Positions 43,726-52,124 of a stretch of DNA of 64,000 nucleotides are shown in pieces. The position numbers and the translations under genes are program-made. Positions within the stretch are counted from its first letter, which is position 1. Every line of letters starts with the position of its first letter. Source of the stretch: Bacteroidota bacterium (GTDB taxonomy: Bacteria; Bacteroidota; Bacteroidia; Bacteroidales; FEN-979); the NCBI GenBank assembly GCA_026391775.1, contig JAPLDK010000030.1:1-64000 (forward strand). The letters run 5' to 3'. Below the pieces are notes generated by a model. That model was not told the DNA's origin. It was given only the letters and a program-made list of their open reading frames with translations, and did not search any database.

Positions 43726-44513
43726 AAACAACGGTCATTCTCATCCTTGCAATTGCCACCTTATCGCTCCGGTCACTGGCACAGTGCGACGAGTTCATCA
43801 TTTACCTTACCAAAGGAGAGGTGAAAGTACATCATGGGGCTGCTGCTCAGACAGCACAAAAAAACATGAAACTCACCGAGGGTTCAAGCATTTCGCTTGG
43901 GAAGGATGCTGGGGTGATCCTGCTTAGTGGTAAAGACAAGGCCCTCCGTCTTACAACGCAGGGGAACTTCTCTATGGCCGAGATCCGGTCAACCTGCATG
44001 AAAAACCAAAGCTCCCTCACCAAGGAGTATCTCAATTATGTCGCCAAGTCGATCATCGACAAAGGAGAGCCCTTGACTGCCATGGTGATTAAAGGGGCTG
44101 TTTACCGCAGCCGAACCGAATACGAGAAAACGGCCATGATCCTCCCGGCCGACTCTTCCGTAGTGACTTCCGACCAGGTCGTATTTGCCTGGCATCCTGG
44201 TGCCCCTGAAGAAAGGAAATACCTGCTCATCTATGAAAACGGGGTGAATGAGATCTATTCAAAGGTGCTTGCCGATACATCCGTTAGCATCGAGGCCGGG
44301 CTTTTTAAGCCCCAGGTGATCTATTTCTGGCTCATAAGCGACACATCCAAGCCATCCGACAAAGAACCGCGTTTTACTTTCATACATGGAGAACACAACT
44401 GGCAGAACAAGGTTCTGGATGAGTGGAGCGCTACCATGAAAGAACTCGAGGGCCAGCTTGACGGGTTGAAACAGAAGATGAACGACAAGAAGAATGACGG
44501 GAAGAAGCCTTAA
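43722..44513 (+). CDS. Exported FecR-like partner of the CHASE2 sensor (copy B)
   Basis: 263 residues. ATG overlaps the CHASE2 stop (ATGA). Signal peptide 1-20 (RSLAQ). FecR-like beta region at 25-95 (IYLTKGEVKVHHGAAAQTA, LTEGSSISLGKDAGVILLSG, RLTTQGNFSMAEI), a middle beta domain with MILPADSSVVTSDQVVFAWH that matches PVDSTIITGDSIHFSW in copy A, and a charged coiled-coil tail (MKELEGQLDGLKQKMNDKK) where copy A has a TPR-like tail. Predicted periplasmic; likely modulates or reads the CHASE2 protein. Convergent with tilS. Confidence 0.8.
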   Translation: MKTTVILILAIATLSLRSLAQCDEFIIYLTKGEVKVHHGAAAQTAQKNMKLTEGSSISLGKDAGVILLSGKDKALRLTTQGNFSMAEIRSTCMKNQSSLTKEYLNYVAKSIIDKGEPLTAMVIKGAVYRSRTEYEKTAMILPADSSVVTSDQVVFAWHPGAPEERKYLLIYENGVNEIYSKVLADTSVSIEAGLFKPQVIYFWLISDTSKPSDKEPRFTFIHGEHNWQNKVLDEWSATMKELEGQLDGLKQKMNDKKNDGKKP

Positions 44514-44538
44514 GGAGAATAAAGAGATCGGGCAGGGA

Positions 44539-45867
44539 TCAATGCACTAACTGTGACCTGAAAATCTTTGTTGTTTTGGAAGTAATCCTGAAACGCTGGT
44601 CAATGCGCCGGCCTATCACCCATGCAATCTCCCCTGAACTGCAGAGGACATAGATGTTTTCTTTGTCGGGGAGGGGAACTTTTTCATCAATGAGAAGGTC
44701 GCTGACCTTTTTCTTTCCTTTCATTCCGAAGGGATGAAAGCTGTCGCCTGCCTTCCATTTCCTGACTTCCATTGGGAATGAGAGTTTATTATAATCAAGA
44801 CTGGCGAAGTCTTTTCCTACCGGTATGGTAGTGTTTTTAGCGTAAATCAGGACAGAGAATTTAAGTTTCAGTGGCTGGGAAATACTTTTTGTTTTTGCAG
44901 ATACCATGCTCCCATGATCCTCCTGAATGGTTTGAATCTGCCGGATGATCAGGGTATCCCGGTCTGTGATAGCCTTGTATGAAGGAGATAAAAACGTTCT
45001 TCCGCTGCTACCGTCAAGGTTTGCCATGATATCAGCCACCACGCTGGGATTAAATCCATATGAAGAAAGAATTTCCCAGGCATAGAGCTCATTAGGGGAT
45101 GAGTTTGTCAGAGCTTTGATATCAATAATGGTTTTGTCTTTTTGAGTTTTCAGAAGTCCGGAAATATGCTTTTCGACCTCCTTTCTGCCGAGTTCTTCCC
45201 ATCCTCTCAGGATCTTTATTTCTGTGGTTAAGGTTTTCCTGAAGTCGGGGTTGATTTCCTCCAGCAGGGGAATGATTTTAAGGCGGAACCTGTTGCGAAT
45301 GTATTTGTCGTCAAGATTAGAGCTGTCTTCACGAAAAGTGATGTGATGCTCCCTTGCATATTCTGCAATTTCTTTCCTGAAAGCAAACAGCAAAGGCCTT
45401 ATTACAAAACCTTGTTTGGAAAGAATGCCATGCAGCCCGGATATCCCTGTGCCACGAACCAGGTTAATAAGGAATGTCTCAGCCTGGTCATCAAGGTGAT
45501 GGGCAGTAGCAATGAAATCAAATTTTTTGGAAGACCGGATCTCCTGGAACCAGCTGTACCTCAACTCCCGTGCAGCCATCTGAACGGAGATCTTGTTCCC
45601 TGAGGCATATTCAGTGGTTTTGAACCGTTTTGTAAAAAAAGGAACCTTGAATTTTTCTGCAAGTTTTCTTGTAAAAACTTCCTCTGCATCGCTTTCCTTG
45701 CCCCTGAGGTCGAAATTGCAATGAGCAATCCCAAAGTCAAATCCTGATTTATTAAACAGATCGGCCATAACAACCGAGTCTATCCCCCCTGAAACTGCAA
45801 GAAGGATGCGGTTTGTTTTTACAAACAGCTTATTTTGTTTAATAAAGGAAGTAAAACGACGGATCAT
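44539..45867 (-). CDS. tilS: tRNA(Ile)-lysidine synthase
   Basis: 442 residues. Adds lysine to C34 of the CAU-anticodon tRNA-Ile so it reads AUA. N-terminal PP-loop ATP pyrophosphatase: ILLAVSGGIDSVVMADLF, IAHCNFDLRGKESDAEE, ATAHHLDDQAETFLINLVRG, EDSSNLDDKYIRNRFR. C-terminal TilS domain: RKWKAGDSFHPFGMKGKKK, VSDLLIDEKVPLPDKE, WVIGRRIDQRFRIT. Complete and single-copy in the window. A TAAATTTG box on the minus strand lies at 45905-45912, 38 nt upstream. Confidence 0.97.
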   Translation of the reverse strand: MIRRFTSFIKQNKLFVKTNRILLAVSGGIDSVVMADLFNKSGFDFGIAHCNFDLRGKESDAEEVFTRKLAEKFKVPFFTKRFKTTEYASGNKISVQMAARELRYSWFQEIRSSKKFDFIATAHHLDDQAETFLINLVRGTGISGLHGILSKQGFVIRPLLFAFRKEIAEYAREHHITFREDSSNLDDKYIRNRFRLKIIPLLEEINPDFRKTLTTEIKILRGWEELGRKEVEKHISGLLKTQKDKTIIDIKALTNSSPNELYAWEILSSYGFNPSVVADIMANLDGSSGRTFLSPSYKAITDRDTLIIRQIQTIQEDHGSMVSAKTKSISQPLKLKFSVLIYAKNTTIPVGKDFASLDYNKLSFPMEVRKWKAGDSFHPFGMKGKKKVSDLLIDEKVPLPDKENIYVLCSSGEIAWVIGRRIDQRFRITSKTTKIFRSQLVH

Positions 45868-45925
45868 TGCCTGGCCTGAAGTAACTGGTTGAGTAAAGGT
45901 AAGCCAAATTTACGGCAATCATTAC

Positions 45926-47995
45926 TTATTCCCTGATAAACTTACCTGAACCGGATATGCCATTATGCATGACTTTAATCATATACAGGCCCGGGGGTAA
46001 AGAGTTAATGTTGACTTCAGTTTTATTATTGTTTATGGACTGCTTCAGCATCTGCTGCCCCATCAGGTTGAAGATAGTACAAGAGCTGTTTTGCGGCTGG
46101 AATAATGAAGAACCTGGTATTTCAAGGAAAATATGATCTTTGGCCGGATCGGGGAAAATGCTGAATGTGATTTGTTGCTTTTGTTCGTCGATCCCGACCC
46201 CACCGTTGATCGTTTTTAAAATTATTCCATTATTACCTGCAACATATCCTGTCTGGTTATCGGTAAAGTTAACATAGTGGAAGTCAAAGGTTGAACCGGA
46301 AAGAAGATTGAACCAACTTGTCCCACCATCAGTTGTTTTCAGGATAGTCCCGTTTGTTCCGGCGGCAAAACCTGTGTTTTGGCTTGGGAAGCAGACCGAA
46401 AAGAGATCGTTTGCGGTAACATTGTTAAGCTGGGTCCATGTTGTCCCTCCATCGGCTGTAGCAAGCATCATCCCGGTAGTTCCAAACACAAATCCCGTAT
46501 CGGCATTCCTGAAAAGAACCGACAACATAGTATTTGTAAATCCTGATGTAAGACTGCTCCAGTTTGCTCCTCCGTCGATACTTTTCATAATCGTACCTCC
46601 TGCTCCCACTGCATAGCCGGTGTCAGCATCTGTAAAGAAGCAGGAATTAAAGGATGCTGTCATGCCGGTATAAGCTGAAATCCAGGTCCCCCCTGCATTC
46701 GCTGTTTTTAGAATTATGCCCTCACTGCCAAGGGCAAATCCGGTATTGGCATCGAAGAAATATATATAATTCAGGTCATAAGTTATTCCTGAACTCAGGG
46801 TGTCCCAGGCCGTACCTCCATTATTTGTTTTAATGATTTTTCCTTTACTGCCAACTGCGTACCCAACATCCTGGCTTGTAAAGAAAATTGACCTGAGATC
46901 AGTGTTGGTCCCGGAGTTCAGCAGATCCCATGTTGCTCCGGCATCCGGCGATTTCATGATAGTCCCTGAAGAGCCGGCAAGAAAGATTGTATTGGAGGAG
47001 GTAAAAGAACCGGAAAAAAGATCCCGGGTTGTAACTGAAGTCTGGCAGGTCCAGGTTGTGCCGGCGTCCCTGGTTTGCAAAATTGTTCCCAGTGTTCCAA
47101 CAGAGAAGCCGTTATCAGGCCCTGTGAAACAAGTTGACAAAAGAAGGTTTGACGACCCTGTGTTCAGAAGGTTCCATGCGGCCCCTGCATTGGTTGTTTT
47201 AAGTATTCCACCGAATCCGGTGACATAGCCTGAATTTTCATCGGTAAACCAAACCGACATCGGGAGAAAGCTTAGTCCCCAGGACTGCAGCTCCCAGTTC
47301 GCTCCTCCATTCACGGTTTTCAGGATTATCCCGTCGGCCGCAAGTGGATAGCTCCCACCCACAGCGTAGCCTGTATTGGCACCGGTAAAATAAACAGAAG
47401 TCAGGTTGACCACATTGCCTGTAATCTGAGGGTTCCAGCTTTGGCCTCCATCGCCGGTTCTCAGTATAATTCCATTGTCGCCAACAGCGAAGGCCGTATT
47501 ATTATCAAGAAAGAAAAGGGATTTCAGTTTATTGTTGACTCCTGACGTCAGGGTTTGCCAATGGGCGCCTCCATCCACGGTCTTTATTATTAATCCAAAG
47601 TCACCCGCTGCATAACCGGTATCTGCATTAAGAAAATGAACGGTATTAAGGTTTTTATGGATGTCTGTAGAAAGGGCTGTCCAGCTGGCTCCTCCATCGG
47701 CAGTCTTCAGAATTGTTCCGTATAACCCAACTGCAAATCCTTCCATTGCATCGGGAAAAGAAACCGACAGAAGGTTGTATGCGGTAACCCTGGGAAGGCT
47801 TGTCCAGGTGGTCCCTCCATTAATTGTTTTAACAATGGCTCCTCCGTTCCCGACTGCAAAACCAGTTTCCGGACCAGAAAACGTGACAGAGTTCAGCGTA
47901 TTTGCCTGGGGTTTTGGGTTAAGCCATTGCCAGTCCTGGGCTTCTGCCTGGTGCAAAACAAAGAGCAGTGACAGCAGAGTTAAAACTTTTTTCAT
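45926..47995 (-). CDS. Secreted Ycf48-like (BNR-repeat) protein with T9SS sorting domain
   Basis: 689 residues. Signal peptide 1-19 (HQAEAQ). About 14 repeats of ~43 residues with the pattern F-x-D/N-x-x-T-G-Y/F-A-V-G-x-x-G-x-I-x-K-T-x-D/N-G-G-x-x-W fill residues 25-600, the Ycf48/photosystem-stability-factor class of beta-propeller with Asp-box-like turns. The T9SS domain is at about 610-689 (FSIFPDPAKDHIFLEI ... LPPGLYMIKVMHNG). Family members are widespread secreted propellers in Bacteroidetes; no enzymatic residues seen. Located between tilS and korB on the same strand. Confidence 0.92.
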   Translation of the reverse strand: MKKVLTLLSLLFVLHQAEAQDWQWLNPKPQANTLNSVTFSGPETGFAVGNGGAIVKTINGGTTWTSLPRVTAYNLLSVSFPDAMEGFAVGLYGTILKTADGGASWTALSTDIHKNLNTVHFLNADTGYAAGDFGLIIKTVDGGAHWQTLTSGVNNKLKSLFFLDNNTAFAVGDNGIILRTGDGGQSWNPQITGNVVNLTSVYFTGANTGYAVGGSYPLAADGIILKTVNGGANWELQSWGLSFLPMSVWFTDENSGYVTGFGGILKTTNAGAAWNLLNTGSSNLLLSTCFTGPDNGFSVGTLGTILQTRDAGTTWTCQTSVTTRDLFSGSFTSSNTIFLAGSSGTIMKSPDAGATWDLLNSGTNTDLRSIFFTSQDVGYAVGSKGKIIKTNNGGTAWDTLSSGITYDLNYIYFFDANTGFALGSEGIILKTANAGGTWISAYTGMTASFNSCFFTDADTGYAVGAGGTIMKSIDGGANWSSLTSGFTNTMLSVLFRNADTGFVFGTTGMMLATADGGTTWTQLNNVTANDLFSVCFPSQNTGFAAGTNGTILKTTDGGTSWFNLLSGSTFDFHYVNFTDNQTGYVAGNNGIILKTINGGVGIDEQKQQITFSIFPDPAKDHIFLEIPGSSLFQPQNSSCTIFNLMGQQMLKQSINNNKTEVNINSLPPGLYMIKVMHNGISGSGKFIRE

Positions 47996-48030
47996 TTGTC
48001 AGTGTTTATCAATGGGCAGAGAGATGCCTT

Positions 48031-49071
48031 TTATTTTATATCCCAAACGTCACCGCTGTTAAGCAGATCGTCAACATTTTTGATCGGGCTGGTTTCCTTG
48101 GCATATTTGATCTGTTCTTCCACCATATCGTCGTAGGTGGGGAACATGGCTGAACGGATCACGCCAAAGACCATCGGGAAATGAGGAGGTGCAAGCTTTG
48201 CAAGCATCAGGTGAATGCCCGGATCCTGGTTGTAGGCATCGTGAATGAGGATGTCATCCGCAGTCACATCATTCTTACCGATCTCAACAACCTCAAGCAT
48301 GGTATCTTTCAGGATAAGCCCTTTTTCATTGTTCTTGCCCCAGGTCATGGGCTGGCCATTTTTAACAATGAGCATATTGTCATCCTTGTGTTCCTTGCCG
48401 ATCACATCATTATGTGCCTTGTCGGCAAAAATGATGCAGTTCTGCATGATCTCGATGATGGAAGTGCCGTCGTGCTTGGCTGCCTCGAACATGGCTTCGG
48501 TCATCATGGTGATGTTGTTATCAGGAACGCGGGCATAGAACGTGCCCTGCGCGCCCATCACGAGTTCACCAACATTGAAAGGATGTTCAATGGTTCCCTG
48601 GGGAGAAGTCTTGGTGACCTTGCCCATGGGGGTGGTGGGGGAATACTGTCCCTTGGTCAGTCCGTAGATCTGGTTATTGAACAAAAGGATATTTATATCA
48701 ACGTTTCTGCGGATGACGTGAATGAAATGGTTCCCGCCGATTGCCAGCGAGTCCCCGTCGCCTGTGGCCATCCATACACTGAGTTTTGGGTTTGCTATTT
48801 TTACGCCTGTGGATATGGCGGCAGCGCGTCCATGGATACCATGAATACCGTAAGTGTTAACATAGTAAGGGAAACGCGATGAACAACCGATGCCGGATAT
48901 CATACAGAAGTTTTCCTTGCGATACCCTATCTTGGGGAATACCCTTTCAACTGCAGCAAGGATGGCGTGGGCACCGCAACCCGGGCACCATTTTACCATC
49001 TGGTCGCTTTCAAAATCGGCTTTGGACAATTGAACGGTGGAACGTTCAATGGTTGTATTTACGAAATCCAT
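48031..49071 (-). CDS. korB: 2-oxoacid:ferredoxin oxidoreductase, beta subunit
   Basis: 346 residues. Carries the thiamine diphosphate and the [4Fe-4S] cluster of the enzyme that converts 2-oxoglutarate (or another 2-oxoacid) plus CoA to the acyl-CoA with reduction of ferredoxin. Cluster cysteines in KWCPGCGAHAI and ISGIGCSSRFPYY; TPP-binding motif in MATGDGDSLAIGGNHFIH ... LLFNNQIYGLTKGQYSPTTP. The SPTTP segment is usual in KorB. One nucleotide separates it from korA. No fused ferredoxin domain, consistent with the free ferredoxin at 51113. Confidence 0.95.
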   Translation of the reverse strand: MDFVNTTIERSTVQLSKADFESDQMVKWCPGCGAHAILAAVERVFPKIGYRKENFCMISGIGCSSRFPYYVNTYGIHGIHGRAAAISTGVKIANPKLSVWMATGDGDSLAIGGNHFIHVIRRNVDINILLFNNQIYGLTKGQYSPTTPMGKVTKTSPQGTIEHPFNVGELVMGAQGTFYARVPDNNITMMTEAMFEAAKHDGTSIIEIMQNCIIFADKAHNDVIGKEHKDDNMLIVKNGQPMTWGKNNEKGLILKDTMLEVVEIGKNDVTADDILIHDAYNQDPGIHLMLAKLAPPHFPMVFGVIRSAMFPTYDDMVEEQIKYAKETSPIKNVDDLLNSGDVWDIK

Positions 49072-49072
49072 A

Positions 49073-50923
49073 TTATTTTTCCTCCAAAAGTTGATTGAAT
49101 TTATCAGTTAACTCATTGATCATGAAAGGCAGTCCCTGTACTTTGTTGAACTGGTGAAAGTTCGGCAGGGGGAATTTCATTTTCAGGTAGTTCACGAACT
49201 GTCCGCTGTTGAGTTCGCAAACCAGGATCTTTTTAAAGCCTTTCAGGACTTTCTCTGTGTTTTTAGGCAGAGGGCTGATATAATGGAAATGTGCATGGCT
49301 TATGCTTTTGCCTTCAGCCTGGGCTTTTTTTACTGCGGAATGCACGGCTCCGAATGTACCGCCCCAGCTTACAACCAGCAGATCGCCTTTCTTATTGCCG
49401 TCGATATCCTGTTCGGGAATAAAATCGGCAATCTTTTCAACCTTGGCGGCACGGAGGTCAACCATGATCTGGTGGTTCATAGGGTCCATGGAGACCACAC
49501 CGGTGATATTCTCTTTTTCAAGGCCGCCGATGCGGTGACGAAGGCCATCTGTTCCCGGAATTGCCCATTGGCGTACCAGGGTCACGGCATTGCGTTTATA
49601 GGGTTTGTAATCCTTATCATTAGCCTTTGCAATCGGCGGATTGATCGGAGGCATGTCGGCCATTTTCGGGATACGAAAGAGAGCTGATCCGAAACCGAGA
49701 TAACCGTCGGTCATCAGGATAGCCGGGGTCATATGTTCCATCGAAAGCTTGGCTGCCATATAAGCATAATTGAAGCAATTGTCGGCGGTGGAAGCGGCAA
49801 TAATGATAACGGGTCCGTCACCATTCCTTCCGAAGAGGGCCTGGAGAAGGTCCGATTGTTCCGATTTCGTGGGAAGTCCTGTTGAAGGGCCTCCGCGCTG
49901 AACATCTACAATAACCATTGGAAGTTCGGTCATAACGGCAAGGCCGATGGCTTCACTCTTCAATGAGAGGCCCGGGCCGGAAGTGGTAGTACAGGCCAGG
50001 GAACCGGTATATGAAGCCCCTATTGCCGAACAAATACCTGCAATCTCGTCTTCAGCCTGGAATACTTTTGCCCCCAGTGATTTATGCTTTGCAAGCTCCA
50101 TAAGGATCTCGGTAGCCGGGGTGATAGGATAGGAGCCAAGGAAGAGTGGCCTTCCCGATTTTTCGGAAGCGGCAAGCAACCCCCAGGCTGTAGCTACATT
50201 CCCGGTGATATTACGGTAACGGCCTTTCGGCATTTTAGCTGCACCAACCTGTATCACCGATTCGAGAGCTTCAACAGTATCGGCATAGTTGTATCCTGCC
50301 TGGATCACAATTTTATTGATTTCGACTACCTTCGGATTCTTTTTGAAACGCTCTTCGAAATAATTGAAGGCCATTTTCAGGTCACGGTTAAAGATGAAGT
50401 AGAGGATTCCGAGGGAGAACATATTCTTGGAACGTTCGGCAGTTTTGTTGTCAATACCGAGGTCCTTCAGGCTTTCCTTTGTCATGGTGGTGATGGGAGC
50501 CTTGATCATGTTGTAGGATTCGAGGCTATGGTCAGAGAGTGGGTTTTGTTTATAGCCTGCTTTTTCGATGGATTTCTCATCAAAAGCATCGGTGTCGACC
50601 AGGATGGTTGCGCCTTTCTTGGCCCACTTCAGGTTAGACTTCAGGGAGGCAGGGTTCATCGAGACAAGTACATCAACCATATCGCCTGTTGTAAAGATCT
50701 TTTCGGAGCCCATATGAACCTGGAAACCGGAAACCCCGGCCACGGTGTTTTGAGGAGCTCGTATTTCTGCTGGAAAATCAGGGAAGGTAGCGAGGTCATT
50801 CCCGGCCAGGGCAGCCGAGTCGGAAAATACGGAACCACTCAGTTGCATTCCATCGCCGGAATCGCCGACGAACTTCACAACTACGCTTTCCTTCTCAACA
50901 ATTTGTCTTTTAGTTTTAGGCAT
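49073..50923 (-). CDS. korA: 2-oxoacid:ferredoxin oxidoreductase, fused gamma-alpha subunit
   Basis: About 616 residues from ATG 50923 (MPKTKRQIVEKESVVVKFVG); the frame extends upstream to 51013 but that part is unlike the family. N-terminal gamma domain with VKFVGDSGDGMQLSGSVFSD and TVAGVSGFQVHMGSE; alpha (pyrimidine-binding) part with PLFLGSYPITPATEILMELA, VFQAEDEIAGICSAIGASYT and RGGPSTGLPTKSEQSDLLQA; then the C-terminal transketolase-like domain. This gamma-alpha fusion is typical of Bacteroidetes KorA. A -7-like TACCTTTG (minus strand, 50947-50954) lies 24 nt upstream. Divergent from the ferredoxin gene. Confidence 0.95.
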   Translation of the reverse strand: MPKTKRQIVEKESVVVKFVGDSGDGMQLSGSVFSDSAALAGNDLATFPDFPAEIRAPQNTVAGVSGFQVHMGSEKIFTTGDMVDVLVSMNPASLKSNLKWAKKGATILVDTDAFDEKSIEKAGYKQNPLSDHSLESYNMIKAPITTMTKESLKDLGIDNKTAERSKNMFSLGILYFIFNRDLKMAFNYFEERFKKNPKVVEINKIVIQAGYNYADTVEALESVIQVGAAKMPKGRYRNITGNVATAWGLLAASEKSGRPLFLGSYPITPATEILMELAKHKSLGAKVFQAEDEIAGICSAIGASYTGSLACTTTSGPGLSLKSEAIGLAVMTELPMVIVDVQRGGPSTGLPTKSEQSDLLQALFGRNGDGPVIIIAASTADNCFNYAYMAAKLSMEHMTPAILMTDGYLGFGSALFRIPKMADMPPINPPIAKANDKDYKPYKRNAVTLVRQWAIPGTDGLRHRIGGLEKENITGVVSMDPMNHQIMVDLRAAKVEKIADFIPEQDIDGNKKGDLLVVSWGGTFGAVHSAVKKAQAEGKSISHAHFHYISPLPKNTEKVLKGFKKILVCELNSGQFVNYLKMKFPLPNFHQFNKVQGLPFMINELTDKFNQLLEEK

Positions 50924-51023
50924 CGTTATGTGTTTTTTAGAGTGGGCAAAGGTAGGAAAAAATAGCGAATAGCGAGATAGCGAAATATGCGAGTGAGGTG
51001 TTAATAAATTCACAAATAGGGGC

Positions 51024-51052
51024 TTTGGGTTTGGGAAAAATATTTATCTTTG
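51024..51052 (+). promoter_or_regulatory. Candidate promoter of the ferredoxin gene
   Basis: TTTG at 51024-51027, 17 nt spacer, TATCTTTG at 51045-51052, directly followed by CA: a classic Bacteroidetes promoter. Leader of about 55 nt to the ATG at 51113. Confidence 0.6.
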
Positions 51053-51112
51053 CAGCGGATAACGTAAATACTAACCAGGCCTGTATTTATGCAGGCATAA
51101 ATTCAATAAGTC

Positions 51113-51280
51113 ATGGCTTACAAGATTAATGAAGATTGCACTGCTTGTGGAACCTGCATCGATGAGTGCCCCGTTGAGGCTATTTCCGAAGGTGATATCT
51201 ATAAGATTAACCCAGAAACCTGCACCGATTGCGGAGCATGCGCAGATGTATGCCCTGTAGAAGCAATTCATCCTGAATAA
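51113..51280 (+). CDS. 2[4Fe-4S] bacterial-type ferredoxin
   Basis: 55 residues, beginning MAYKINEDCTACGTCIDECP. Two cluster motifs C-x-x-C-x-x-C-x-x-x-C-P are complete: CTACGTCIDECP and CTDCGACADVCP. This is a clostridial-type low-potential electron carrier. Transcribed divergently from korAB, 189 nt from the korA start; it is the natural candidate acceptor or donor for the KorAB enzyme, which lacks its own ferredoxin domain. Pairing is inferred from context. Has its own promoter and a strong terminator 14 nt after the stop. Confidence 0.95.
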   Translation: MAYKINEDCTACGTCIDECPVEAISEGDIYKINPETCTDCGACADVCPVEAIHPE

Positions 51281-51293
51281 AGAGTGCAAAATG

Positions 51294-51339
51294 TAAACAT
51301 AACGGGCGGCTCAATGCATTGAGCCGCCCGTTATGTTTA
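51294..51339. terminator. Bidirectional terminator, 46-nt perfect palindrome
   Basis: 51294-51339 is its own exact reverse complement: 23 nt per arm, with the GC core CGGGCGGCTC/GAGCCGCCCG. It stands between the ends of the ferredoxin gene (+) and lpxH (-); the last 3 nt are the lpxH stop codon. The arms end in a short T-run (TTATGTTT) on either strand. Best explained as a shared terminator for the two convergent genes. Confidence 0.8.
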
Positions 51340-52098
51340 TATCCCGGCCTCTTTCATGGTTAACTTTTCCCCGTCAAACACCGCATAGGTGAAATGGGTA
51401 AGCCAGTCACCCAGTACTACCTGAACAGCTTTCTCCGATATAGCTGTTTCCACGGGATAATGGTAGTGACCATAAACCAGGTAATCCAGTTCGGGATGCT
51501 GTTTGATAAGTTCCTGTGAATGGAATAATATCCTCTCATTGATCAGCCTCAGGTTCCTTTCTTCTTCCGTCTTTTCTTTCTGCATTGCTGCATGCCGGCT
51601 TTTCCTCGACCAGAACAAGGCCATGCTGATCCCCAGGTCGGGATGGATAAGCCTGAACAACCATTGGTTGACAGGGCTGGCAAAAACCTTCTTGATGAAC
51701 TTATAGCCATGGTCACCGGGGCCCAGGCCATCGCCATGAGCCAGGTAAAAGTTTTTCCCGTTAAATGACCTGAATTCCGGATTGCGGTGAAGCTGTATCC
51801 CCACCTCTTCCTGGAGGTAGGAGAAAGCCCACATATCATGGTTTCCCCTGAAAAGGTGAACCGGAATTCCTGAATCTGTTATCTCGGCAAGAATTCCAAG
51901 CAGGCGGGTATACCCCCTTGGAACCGCAGTCCTGTATTCAAACCAGAAATCGAAAAGATCGCCCATCAGGAATATTTCCTCAGCATCCTTACGCGCCATA
52001 TCGAGCCAGTGAACAAGTCTTTTTTCCCGTTCAAGGCTTTGCCGGCGGTCGGGGATCCCGAGATGAAAATCAGATGCGAAGTATATCTTTCCGTTCAT
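51337..52098 (-). CDS. lpxH: UDP-2,3-diacylglucosamine diphosphatase
   Basis: 253 residues. Calcineurin-like metallophosphoesterase that removes UMP from UDP-2,3-diacylglucosamine to give lipid X in lipid A synthesis. Metal ligands in order: ASDFHLG, MGDLFDFWFEY, FRGNHDMW, LAHGDGLGPGDHGYK, YGHYHYPVE. The D-F-x-F-E-Y and R-G-N-H-D motifs distinguish LpxH-type enzymes. Peripheral inner-membrane enzyme. Other lpx genes are absent from the window. Its 3' end meets the palindromic terminator. Confidence 0.93.
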   Translation of the reverse strand: MNGKIYFASDFHLGIPDRRQSLEREKRLVHWLDMARKDAEEIFLMGDLFDFWFEYRTAVPRGYTRLLGILAEITDSGIPVHLFRGNHDMWAFSYLQEEVGIQLHRNPEFRSFNGKNFYLAHGDGLGPGDHGYKFIKKVFASPVNQWLFRLIHPDLGISMALFWSRKSRHAAMQKEKTEEERNLRLINERILFHSQELIKQHPELDYLVYGHYHYPVETAISEKAVQVVLGDWLTHFTYAVFDGEKLTMKEAGI

Positions 52099-52124
52099 AG
52101 TATCACTGACAAAGATCGTAAATT

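Noticed and set aside
48181-48882. Plus-strand ORF of 233 codons
   Set aside because: Antisense to korB, whose motifs are complete; no independent coding signal.
50084-50965. Plus-strand ORF of 293 codons
   Set aside because: Antisense to korA, which has all family motifs.
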